Shown here: one piece after another, positions 1 through 5,176 of the stretch | How the letters are laid out: each line of letters begins with the position of its first letter | How positions within the stretch are numbered: the first letter of the stretch is position 1 | Assembly: GCA_035707965.1 (NCBI GenBank) | Contig: DASSTJ010000174.1 | Location: forward strand, 1 to 8,361 | Source: DASSTJ01 sp035707965 | Lineage (GTDB): Bacteria; Actinomycetota; Actinomycetes; Actinomycetales; Angustibacteraceae | Direction of reading: 5' to 3' | Length of the DNA stretch: 8,361 bases | Position numbers and translations under genes: made by a program | Notes under the pieces: model-generated | The model's database searches: none | Told to the model about the DNA's origin: nothing | The model's input: only the letters and a program-made list of their open reading frames with translations

Positions 1-618
1 CCGCTTCGCCGGGGTGAGCGACATCAGGGTCTCGACGTCGGGCAGGAAGCCGAGGTCGAGCATCTCGTCGGCCTCGTCGAGGACGACCACGGCCACGTGC
101 GAGAGGTCCAGGTGGCCTTGCTGGGCGAGGTCGAGAAGACGCCCGGGCGTGCCGACGACGACCTCGACGCCGCGACGCAGCGCCTCGACCTGGGGCTCGT
201 AGGCGCGACCGCCGTAGACCGTGAGAACGCGGGTGCCGCGCAGGCTCGACGCGGTGTCGAGGTCGCCTGCCACCTGGACGGCGAGCTCGCGGGTCGGCAC
301 GACGACAAGGGCCTGAGGCCTGCCCGGCGCCTCGAGCGCGTCGTACCCCTCGTCACCGGTGGCGATGGTGCGCTGGAGCAGCGGGATGCCGAAGCCGAGC
401 GTCTTGCCGGTGCCGGTCTTGGCCTGGCCGATGATGTCGTGGCCGTCGAGCGCGACCGGCAGCGTCATGGCCTGGATGGGGAAGGGAGAGGTGATGCCGA
501 CCCGGCCGAGCGCCTCGACGATGTCGGGGTGGACGTCGAAGTCGGCGAAGGTGCGCTCCGGGACCGTTGGCGCATCCGGTGCGGTCTCGTCGGTGATCGT
601 CGTGGTGGAGTCGGGCAT
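1..618 (-). CDS. DEAD-box RNA helicase, N-terminal part (cut by window edge)
   Basis: ATP-dependent RNA helicase of superfamily 2. The first 206 residues are visible and cover RecA-like domain 1. Motifs in order are the Q motif FPIQ (46-49), motif I AKTGTGKT (66-73), motif Ia PTREL (108-112), motif Ib TPGR (157-160) and motif II DEAD (181-184). The SAT motif and helicase domain 2 lie beyond the left edge. Such proteins unwind structured RNA in ribosome assembly, RNA decay or cold adaptation; which applies here cannot be told. The ATG at 618 was chosen. An in-frame GTG at 645 would add nine residues, mostly Thr/Ser/Asp, and neither start has a clear Shine-Dalgarno sequence. The gene is divergent from the ferritin-like gene, as rhlE (Rv3211) is in M. 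tuberculosis. Family assignment is certain; the subfamily and exact start are not. Confidence 0.95.
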   Translation of the reverse strand, partial: MPDSTTTITDETAPDAPTVPERTFADFDVHPDIVEALGRVGITSPFPIQAMTLPVALDGHDIIGQAKTGTGKTLGFGIPLLQRTIATGDEGYDALEAPGRPQALVVVPTRELAVQVAGDLDTASSLRGTRVLTVYGGRAYEPQVEALRRGVEVVVGTPGRLLDLAQQGHLDLSHVAVVVLDEADEMLDLGFLPDVETLMSLTPAKR

Positions 619-784
619 GGTGGTGGTGCTGTCGGTCGTGGTCACGAGTGCCAATCGGTTCGGGCGGGGGCCGCACGTCACCCACAGGGCGACGGGCCGC
701 TCCGCTGAGGAGGAGCCGATCGGGTCTTCTGCGACGCAACGTGTCCGACCGGGCATCCGGTGTCGTCCACCAGTCTACCGTCAC

Positions 785-790
785 TAGGGT
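785..790 (+). promoter_or_regulatory. Candidate -10 box TAGGGT of the ferritin-like gene
   Basis: TAGGGT fits the actinobacterial TAnnnT -10 pattern and ends 7 nt before the GTG at 798. That spacing would put transcription initiation at the start codon, giving a leaderless mRNA. The same bases (AGGGTGG) could instead act as a Shine-Dalgarno sequence with about 8 nt spacing. No convincing -35 is visible at 17-18 nt upstream. This is inference from spacing only. Confidence 0.35.
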
Positions 791-797
791 GGCCGAC

Positions 798-1526
798 GTG
801 ACGACGAGCGACACCGGGGACGACGCGCAGGCCCCGGGGCCTGTCACGGGCGGTCCGGACCTCGCCGACCCCGAGTACCGCGAAGGCGTCGTCGACCTGC
901 TCGGCGCGCTGGCGTACGGCGAGCTGACGGCCTTCAGCCGGCTGGCGGCCGACGCCGATCTCGCCCCGAACCTCGCCGACAAGGCCGCTATCGGGCGTCA
1001 GGCCGTCGCCGAGTTCCACCACTTCGAGCTGCTCGACGAACGGTTGACCGAGCTCGGCGCGGACGTCCGCGCCGCGATGGCGCCCTTCGTGCACGCGGTG
1101 GACTCCTTCCACGACCGGACGCGGCCGTCGGGCTGGCTGGAGGGCGTGGTGAAGGCGTACGTGGGCGACGGCTTCGCCACCGACTTCTACCGTGAGGTGG
1201 CGACCTACCTCGATCCGCGCACCCGCGAGCTCGTGCTCGAGGTCGGGCAGGACATGGGTCAGGCGGAGTTCGCCGTCTCGACGGTCCGCGGTGCGGTGGA
1301 GCGTCAGCCCGCGGTGGCCGGGCGGCTTGCCCTGTGGGCTCGCCGGCTCGTGGGCGAGGCGTTGTCCCAGGCGCAGCGCGTGGCGGCCGAGCGGGACGCG
1401 CTGGCGTCGCTGCTGATCGGCAGCGCCACGCGCTCCGGTGCCGACCTGGCGGAGATCGGCCGCATGTTCGCCCGGCTCACCGAGGCGCACACCAGGCGCA
1501 TGGAGCGGCTCGGCCTCAAGCCCTGA
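798..1526 (+). CDS. Ferritin-like fold protein (MiaE-like diiron family)
   Basis: A 242-residue, mainly helical protein of the actinobacterial ferritin-like family related to tRNA-(ms2io6A) hydroxylase MiaE. Probable metal ligands are E42 in the segment AYGELTAF and the ExxH motif E72-H75 in AEFHHFE. Further acidic/His positions in the C-terminal helices (around GQAEFAV and TEAHTRR) could complete a diiron site. Whether it hydroxylates tRNA is unknown; actinobacterial members have no proven reaction that I know of. The start chosen is GTG 798, because AGGGTGG lies 8 nt upstream and a -10-like TAGGGT lies 7 nt upstream. GTG 789 is an alternative that adds three residues. The gene is divergent from the DEAD-box helicase and is followed 6 nt later by a strong stem-loop. 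The M. tuberculosis counterpart is Rv3210c (from memory of gene order). Confidence 0.85.
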   Translation: MTTSDTGDDAQAPGPVTGGPDLADPEYREGVVDLLGALAYGELTAFSRLAADADLAPNLADKAAIGRQAVAEFHHFELLDERLTELGADVRAAMAPFVHAVDSFHDRTRPSGWLEGVVKAYVGDGFATDFYREVATYLDPRTRELVLEVGQDMGQAEFAVSTVRGAVERQPAVAGRLALWARRLVGEALSQAQRVAAERDALASLLIGSATRSGADLAEIGRMFARLTEAHTRRMERLGLKP

Positions 1527-1532
1527 CGACGG

Positions 1533-1566
1533 ACGAGGGCCGCACCCTGCCGGGTGCGGCCCTCGT
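1533..1566. terminator. Strong stem-loop, probable bidirectional terminator
   Basis: A perfect 15-bp stem (arms 1533-1547 and 1552-1566) closes a 4-nt TGCC loop. It begins 6 nt after the stop of the ferritin-like gene and lies between two convergent genes, so it can serve both strands. There is no T tract, which is usual for actinobacterial terminators. Confidence 0.85.
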
Positions 1567-1587
1567 GAGCCCGGTCTCGGCGGGCTC
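1567..1587. terminator. Second stem-loop abutting the first, terminator for the leftward membrane-protein gene
   Basis: GAGCCCG (1567-1573) pairs perfectly with CGGGCTC (1581-1587) around a 7-nt loop. The hairpin starts directly after the 15-bp stem-loop and lies about 21 nt past the stop of the leftward GlsB-type gene. It would be the first terminator that polymerase meets from that side. Confidence 0.55.
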
Positions 1588-1608
1588 GGGTGTCGGTTCT
1601 CGGGTCGG

Positions 1609-1887
1609 TCAGGTGAGCGTGCGGTTGTTGCTGCGCCCCATGAAGCTGGCGGTGATCGCGACCAGGACGATCGCCACGATGATGCTGATGATCCAGCGGA
1701 TCCAGTCGATGCCGTTGGTCTGCTCGACGCCGAGCGCCGCCGCGATCCAGTAGCCGATCAGCGTGCCGATGATGCCGACGATGATCGTGGCGATGATGCC
1801 GATCGCCTGCCTGCCGGGCATGAACAGTCGCGCCAGCGCACCGATGATGATGCCTGCGATGATCAGCCCGATGATCGTCCCAACCAT
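1609..1887 (-). CDS. GlsB/YeaQ/YmgE-family small stress-response membrane protein
   Basis: A 92-residue, very hydrophobic protein of the transglycosylase-associated (GlsB/YeaQ/YmgE) family. It has three predicted membrane helices at about 2-22, 28-52 and 63-84. They are separated by the short basic loop PGRQ and the polar loop VEQTNGIDW, and the polar C-tail is GRSNNRTLT. Glycine-rich GxxxG-like spacing (GIIGTLIG) suggests helix packing. Family members are often stress-induced, but their molecular function is unknown. The ATG at 1887 has a strong SD, GGGGAGGA, at 1899-1892, 4-5 nt away. It is transcribed leftward, convergent with the ferritin-like gene, and sits about 200 bp downstream of the DUF3107 gene, so it probably has its own promoter. 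As far as I recall it is absent from the matching M. tuberculosis block, so it looks like a lineage-specific insertion. Confidence 0.92.
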   Translation of the reverse strand: MVGTIIGLIIAGIIIGALARLFMPGRQAIGIIATIIVGIIGTLIGYWIAAALGVEQTNGIDWIRWIISIIVAIVLVAITASFMGRSNNRTLT

Positions 1888-2041
1888 GTCGTCCTCCCCA
1901 GGCCGCGCAGGGGTCCTGCGGCCGCTGGTGTCCCGGCCCGCAGGTCCGCGGGCGGGTGCGGGCTGAAGATCAGCTCGCCCGACAAGCGTGGCACGGGTTG
2001 TTCAACTTCGCCATCTGAAACGGTGGTGTCAGCAGCGTCGA

Positions 2042-2070
2042 CTCTGCGCAGAGCCGTTGCGTCTCAACGG
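2042..2070. terminator. Possible weak terminator downstream of the DUF3107 gene
   Basis: Two small self-complementary elements lie side by side 21-49 nt past the DUF3107 stop. One is CCGTTG (2054-2059) pairing with CAACGG (2065-2070) around a 5-nt loop. The other is the perfect palindrome CTCTGCGCAGAG (2042-2053). Read leftward they could end the tetR-DUF3107 transcript, but both stems are only 6 bp. They could equally belong to control of the downstream membrane-protein gene. Confidence 0.3.
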
Positions 2071-2090
2071 GTTGTCGCGCGTGCCACCGC

Positions 2091-2315
2091 TCAGAGCGCT
2101 CCGAAGCCGACGCGGCGCTCCGCCTCGGCGCCGCACTCGACGTAGCCGAGCACGCTCGTGGGGACGACGACGACGCGGCCCTTCTCGTCGACCAGCCGCA
2201 GCGTGCCACCCTTGCCGATCGCGTCGTCGACGAGCTGGGCGACCTCCTCGGCGCTCTGCGCCGACTCGAGCGTGATCTCACGCGCCACGTTCTGGACGCC
2301 GATCTTGACCTCCAC
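2091..2315 (-). CDS. DUF3107 family small protein
   Basis: A 74-residue acidic protein matching the actinobacterial DUF3107 family (M. tuberculosis Rv3208A/TB9.4 by remembered synteny). Visible pattern: an N-terminal strand VKIGVQ, an amphipathic helix SAEEVAQLVDDAIG, then strands TLRLVDEKGRVVVVP and a tail ending GFGAL. This is an alpha/beta layout with no catalytic motif that I can see, and its function is unknown. The GTG start at 2315 is fixed by AGGAGGG at 2328-2322, six bases away. An ATG at 2320 is in another frame. It lies 46 nt downstream of tetR on the same strand, so the two are probably co-transcribed. The constant TetR/DUF3107 pairing suggests a linked role, but that is inference. 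Confidence 0.9.
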   Translation of the reverse strand: MEVKIGVQNVAREITLESAQSAEEVAQLVDDAIGKGGTLRLVDEKGRVVVVPTSVLGYVECGAEAERRVGFGAL

Positions 2316-2321
2316 CGCATG

Positions 2322-2328
2322 CCCTCCT
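2322..2328 (-). promoter_or_regulatory. Ribosome binding site fixing the GTG start of the DUF3107 gene
   Basis: AGGAGGG read on the minus strand lies 6 nt before GTG 2315. It supports this start over the nearby out-of-frame ATG at 2320 and over later in-frame codons. Confidence 0.8.
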
Positions 2329-2361
2329 GGTCCTGTGTGCCGTGATGTCCCGGTCCCTGGG

Positions 2362-3042
2362 TCAACCGCGGGCGCCGGTGCCCTGTTCCTGCGGTCCGTC
2401 GTCCAGTCTCTCGGTGTCCCCGCGCTCGGCCTTCGGGAACCCCCCGATGCCTCGCCAGGCGAGCTGGCCGAGCAGCCGGCTGGCCGCGTCGCGCGGCACG
2501 GACCCGTCGGTCGAGAGCCAGTACCGAGCGGTCACGTGAGCCATGCCGGTCAGCGCCACGCCGAGCAGCGTGGCCTCCTCGACGGGGAGGTCGGTGTCCT
2601 CGCGGATGATCTGGGCCACCGCGTTCGCGCACTCCTCGCTGACCCGGTCCACGCGCTCGCGCACCGCCGACTCGCTCGTCAGGTCGGACTCGAAGACCAG
2701 CCGGAACGGCTCGCCCGTGCGCCCGACGAACTCGAAGTACGCGGCCATGGTCGCGGCCACGCGCTGCTTGTTGTCCTGCGTCGACGACAGGGCTGAGCGG
2801 ACGGCGTCCAGCAGGGCGGTCGTGTGCTGGTCGAGGAGCGCCAGGTACAGCTCGAGCTTGCTCGGGAAGTGCTGGTAGAGCACGGGTTTGGAGACCCCGG
2901 CGCGCTCGGCGATCTCATCCATCGCAGCGGCGTGGTAGCCGGCGCGGACGAAGACCTCCTGGGCGGCCACGAGCAGCTGGGCCCGGCGCACGGTGCGGGG
3001 CAGCCGGGAGCCTCGGCCACGGGTGCTGGGCGTGGTCGTCAA
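2362..3042 (-). CDS. TetR/AcrR-family transcriptional regulator
   Basis: A 226-residue one-component repressor of the TetR family. The N-terminal DNA-binding domain (about 16-62) has the typical pattern: RRAQLLVAAQEVFVRAGY, then the helix-turn-helix MDEIAERAGVSKPVLYQHF (41-59), then the signature PSKLELYLALL. Residues 65-205 form the helical ligand/dimer domain, and the last 20 or so residues are a polar, probably disordered tail. The start is TTG 3042, chosen because GAGGAG lies 5 nt upstream; the first in-frame ATG would remove half of the DNA-binding domain. The gene heads a leftward pair with the DUF3107 gene and is divergent from the rightward gene string. An inverted repeat at 3073-3095 covering its likely -10 suggests autorepression. 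By synteny it matches Rv3208. The ligand is unknown. Confidence 0.95.
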   Translation of the reverse strand: MTTTPSTRGRGSRLPRTVRRAQLLVAAQEVFVRAGYHAAAMDEIAERAGVSKPVLYQHFPSKLELYLALLDQHTTALLDAVRSALSSTQDNKQRVAATMAAYFEFVGRTGEPFRLVFESDLTSESAVRERVDRVSEECANAVAQIIREDTDLPVEEATLLGVALTGMAHVTARYWLSTDGSVPRDAASRLLGQLAWRGIGGFPKAERGDTERLDDGPQEQGTGARG

Positions 3043-3047
3043 CGTGT

Positions 3048-3053
3048 CTCCTC
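3048..3053 (-). promoter_or_regulatory. Ribosome binding site supporting the TTG start of tetR
   Basis: GAGGAG on the minus strand with a 5-nt spacer (ACACG) to TTG 3042. No other in-frame start that keeps the full DNA-binding domain has a comparable site. Confidence 0.8.
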
Positions 3054-3072
3054 GTGTCGCGCTGCCCGGCCC

Positions 3073-3095
3073 CTGCCACGCGATCCTAGTGGCAG
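3073..3095. promoter_or_regulatory. Inverted repeat over the likely tetR -10: candidate TetR operator
   Basis: CTGCCAC (3073-3079) and GTGGCAG (3089-3095) are perfect inverted arms around a 9-bp centre. The pairing continues at 3070-3071 with 3097-3098 after one mismatch. The centre contains TAGGAT on the minus strand (3088-3083), a good actinobacterial -10 about 40 nt upstream of the tetR start. Size and position suit a TetR dimer blocking its own promoter. No -35 is obvious. This is inference; no binding data are available. Confidence 0.5.
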
Positions 3096-3172
3096 TGGGC
3101 CGAACGGGTGCGTCCTCCTAGCCCGTCCGGGCGGTCACGGCCACGCGGCGGCTGACCTCGCGTGCGAGGGCT

Positions 3173-3200
3173 GGCACACTCGGACGAGCAGTGGTGTGCC
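3173..3200. promoter_or_regulatory. Second inverted repeat upstream of the rightward gene string
   Basis: GGCACAC (3173-3179) and GTGTGCC (3194-3200) form perfect 7-bp inverted arms with a 14-bp spacer, so arm centres are 21 bp apart (two helical turns). It ends 14 nt before the SD of the 358-residue protein gene. It could be an operator or a leader-RNA stem. It differs in sequence from the repeat at 3073-3095. Confidence 0.3.
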
Positions 3201-3214
3201 CGCGGCGTGGCCGT

Positions 3215-3220
3215 GGAGAG
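3215..3220 (+). promoter_or_regulatory. Likely ribosome binding site for the GTG start at 3229
   Basis: GGAGAG with 8 nt to GTG 3229. It helps choose this start within a long open frame that extends far upstream, over the tetR gene. Confidence 0.55.
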
Positions 3221-3228
3221 CGGGGACG

Positions 3229-4305
3229 GTGACGGTGGCCAGGGCGTACGAGGTCGACGCCTCGAGCATGTGCGACGTGCTCAGTGGCGTGCCCGGCGTC
3301 GAGGACGTCTCCCTGCAGTTCGACAGCCGGGGCAACGGCGTGCTCCGGGTGCGTCTGCGCGCCGAGGTGGACGAGGACGCCGTCGTGGGCGCCGCCGTGG
3401 CGGCTCTGCACCGCCGGTTCGGCGTGGGCCTCGAGGGTGGGCGGCTGCGGCTCACCGGGCCGAGCGGGCGCACCGTGGTCGCTGTGGTCGAGCCGCACCG
3501 TCCCCCGCAGCAGCGGCGCCGCTACGAGCCGCCACCGCTCGACGCGCCTGCGGCGCAGGTGCCAGGACGTGAGGGGCCAGGACGCGAGGTGCCAGGCCTG
3601 GCCGACGAACCGCCGCGACCACCGTCACCGGAGCGTCGGTCGCTCGACTCGTGGCGGGAGCTGACGGCGCCGAAGAGCATGCCGCCGCGGGAGCGCGCGC
3701 CGCTCGACGGTGCCGGCTCGTTCGGCGCCGGCTCGTTCGGTGCTGTGCCGCTCGACGGGGTCGTTCCCGGGCTCGCCCAGCCCCCGGACCTGGCCCCCGA
3801 CGACCACGCGCAGGAGCACTCGCCGGCGGGCATGCAGGAGCACTCGCCGGAACGCATGCCGGAGCACTCGTCGGACGAGGGCCACGAGGACGACCAGGAG
3901 ACCCGGCTGGTGCTTGACCAGGTCGAGGTCGCGACCGGCCGGCTGGAGCTCTGGGCCACCGTGCGACTGCGTACCGGTGAGGTCGTCCACACCGGCACCG
4001 CGAGCGCGACGGCCACCGGCAGCGGCGCGAACCGAGCCGTGGTCGCGGCTACGGCGCGGGCGGCGGAGTCGGCCCTCGGCGGCGCCCTCCGGCTCGACGT
4101 GGAGGCGGTGGACCTGCTCGGCGTCGGCGCCGACCAGGTGGGCGTCGTCATCGTCACGCTGCTCACCGAGCGCGGGGTCGACCGCGTCACGGGCGCGGCG
4201 CTGGTGCGCGGCGACGGACGCGAGACGCTGGTGAGGGCGACGCTCGACGCGCTGAACCGACGCACCGAGGGTCGTCACCGCGGGCGCGACACGCCCTCGG
4301 CGTGA
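3229..4305 (+). CDS. Uncharacterised actinobacterial protein: small N-domain, repeat-rich linker, LeuA-regulatory-like C-domain
   Basis: A 358-residue protein of unknown function, no signal peptide or membrane segment. Residues 1-88 look like a compact alpha/beta domain (LSGVPGVEDVSLQFD, then VLRVRLRAEV, helix, TVVAVVEP). Residues 89-224 are a Pro/Arg/Ser/Glu-rich, probably disordered linker. It carries short tandem repeats: VPGRE-GPGRE-VPGLA, GAGSF-GAGSF, and three 8-mers beginning QEHS, QEHS and PEHS. Residues 225-345 form a conserved-looking domain whose order of elements recalls the allosteric domain of 2-isopropylmalate synthase: ATATGSGANRAVVAA, then GADQVGVVIVTLL, then ending VRATLDALNRR. 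That resemblance is by eye only. The GTG at 3229 is chosen from the SD at 3215-3220; GTG 3235 is possible. The N-terminal extension of the open frame over tetR is not credible. It is the first gene of the rightward string, 7 nt before the DUF3152 gene. Confidence 0.8.
   Translation: MTVARAYEVDASSMCDVLSGVPGVEDVSLQFDSRGNGVLRVRLRAEVDEDAVVGAAVAALHRRFGVGLEGGRLRLTGPSGRTVVAVVEPHRPPQQRRRYEPPPLDAPAAQVPGREGPGREVPGLADEPPRPPSPERRSLDSWRELTAPKSMPPRERAPLDGAGSFGAGSFGAVPLDGVVPGLAQPPDLAPDDHAQEHSPAGMQEHSPERMPEHSSDEGHEDDQETRLVLDQVEVATGRLELWATVRLRTGEVVHTGTASATATGSGANRAVVAATARAAESALGGALRLDVEAVDLLGVGADQVGVVIVTLLTERGVDRVTGAALVRGDGRETLVRATLDALNRRTEGRHRGRDTPSA
3559..3603 (+). repeat. 15-nt in-frame tandem repeat (VPGRE/GPGRE/VPGLA)
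   Basis: Three units of 15 nt at 3559, 3574 and 3589 encode VPGRE, GPGRE and VPGLA in the linker of the 358-residue protein. Units 1 and 2 are nearly identical; unit 3 matches over its first half. Confidence 0.7.
3709..3738 (+). repeat. 15-nt in-frame tandem duplication (GAGSF)
   Basis: Two adjacent 15-nt units, 3709-3723 and 3724-3738, differ at one base and encode GAGSF twice. They are flanked by two PLDG segments in the same linker. Confidence 0.75.
3811..3882 (+). repeat. 24-nt in-frame tandem repeat (QEHSPxxM, three units)
   Basis: Units start at 3811, 3835 and 3859 and encode QEHSPAGM, QEHSPERM and PEHSSDEG. The first 16 nt of units 1 and 2 are identical, and unit 3 diverges toward its end. 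The repeat lengthens an acidic His-rich stretch just before the C-terminal domain. Confidence 0.8.
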
Positions 4306-4312
4306 CATTCTC

Positions 4313-5176
4313 GTGCCGATGAGCCGGCACCGCACCGACAGCGGCCGGTCGGCCGCGAGCCGGCCGGCGGGCAGCCGTGCCGCGGCACGCCCGCGGTACT
4401 CGCGCAAGGTGATCCGCCGGCGGCGGCAGGTCGCGACCGGTGCACTCGCGGTCGTGTTCCTCCTCTCCGGCTGGGCCGGCAGTCGCGCGCTGCTCGGCTC
4501 CGAGCCGGAGCGGGACGCGGCGGCCGGGGTGAGCCGACAGGCCCCACCTGACCACGCTGTCGCGACGACGGACGCCAGCAGGTCGACGTCCCGCACGCCG
4601 CCGTCGGGCGCCGGCCCGGTCGCGACGTCGGCGGCCGTCATGCGCGTCACCAAGCACGGCCCGGGGACGTTCACGGTGGTGCCTGGGCAGCAGGCGGCCC
4701 CCCCGAACGGGCCCAAGGCCAAGCGGCTCACCGTGCGGGTCGAGGTGGAGGACGGGACGGACGTCGACCCGCAGGCCTTCGCGTCCGAGGTGATGACGAT
4801 CCTCAACGACCCGCGCTCGTGGGGTCACGGCGGCACGCGCACCTTTGCCCGCACCGACGGGGCCAAGGCCGACATCCGGGTGATCCTGGCGAGCCCCGAC
4901 ACGAGCCAGAAGATGTGTGAGCCGCTGGAGACCCACGGCACCGAGTCGTGCAGCATCGGCGACAAGGCCATCCTCACCAGCTACCGGTGGGCCAAGGCCA
5001 CCCCCGAGTTCGGCAGCCTCGACGTCTACCGTGACTACGTGGTGAACCACGAGGTGGGACACGTGCTGGGGCATCGCCACCAGCAGTGCCCGGGCAAGGG
5101 AGCGCTGGCACCGGTGATGCAGCAGCAGACGATCAAGGTCGCGCCGTGCAGGCCGAACGGCTGGCCGTTCCCGTGA
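4313..5176 (+). CDS. DUF3152 membrane-anchored protein with metzincin-type zinc-protease motif
   Basis: A 287-residue protein of the actinobacterial DUF3152 family (Rv3207c by remembered synteny). A basic N-terminus (about 1-38) precedes one hydrophobic helix at 40-57, then a Ser/Thr/Pro/Ala-rich stretch to about 110. The globular domain at 130-287 should therefore lie outside the membrane, anchored or cleaved. It contains HEVGHVLGHRH (246-256), which fits the metzincin zinc motif HExxHxxGxxH, and a downstream Met at 269 (APVMQQQ) at a place suitable for a Met-turn. Four cysteines (C202, C213, C259, C279) suggest disulfides, in keeping with export. A peptidase activity is inferred from the motif; no substrate can be named. 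The start is GTG 4313; ATG 4319, two codons later, is equally possible, and neither has a clear SD. It lies 7 nt after the preceding stop, so translational coupling is likely, and its stop overlaps the moeZ start. Confidence 0.88.
   Translation: MPMSRHRTDSGRSAASRPAGSRAAARPRYSRKVIRRRRQVATGALAVVFLLSGWAGSRALLGSEPERDAAAGVSRQAPPDHAVATTDASRSTSRTPPSGAGPVATSAAVMRVTKHGPGTFTVVPGQQAAPPNGPKAKRLTVRVEVEDGTDVDPQAFASEVMTILNDPRSWGHGGTRTFARTDGAKADIRVILASPDTSQKMCEPLETHGTESCSIGDKAILTSYRWAKATPEFGSLDVYRDYVVNHEVGHVLGHRHQQCPGKGALAPVMQQQTIKVAPCRPNGWPFP

Noticed and set aside
97..708. Long rightward open frame opposite the DEAD-box helicase
   Set aside because: It is the antisense of a gene with all helicase motifs; the translation is Arg/Gly/Asp-rich with no family pattern, as expected from high-GC DNA.
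1993..2075. Direct repeat ACGGGTTGT at 1993-2001 and 2067-2075
   Set aside because: Only 9 bp, 74 bp apart, in GC-rich intergenic DNA; likely chance and not linked to any site.
2824..3228. Upstream extension of the 358-residue protein's open frame across tetR
   Set aside because: It would overlap tetR antisense and lacks a start with an SD; GTG 3229 with GGAGAG is better supported.
3811..3882. Short tandem repeat considered as a CRISPR or regulatory array
   Set aside because: Period is 24 nt with no spacers, and it is in frame within a coding region; it is a coding repeat.
3625..4806. 393-codon leftward open frame over the hypothetical and DUF3152 genes
   Set aside because: Shadow frame: low-complexity Arg/Ala/Val content, no motif, and it opposes two credible tightly spaced genes.
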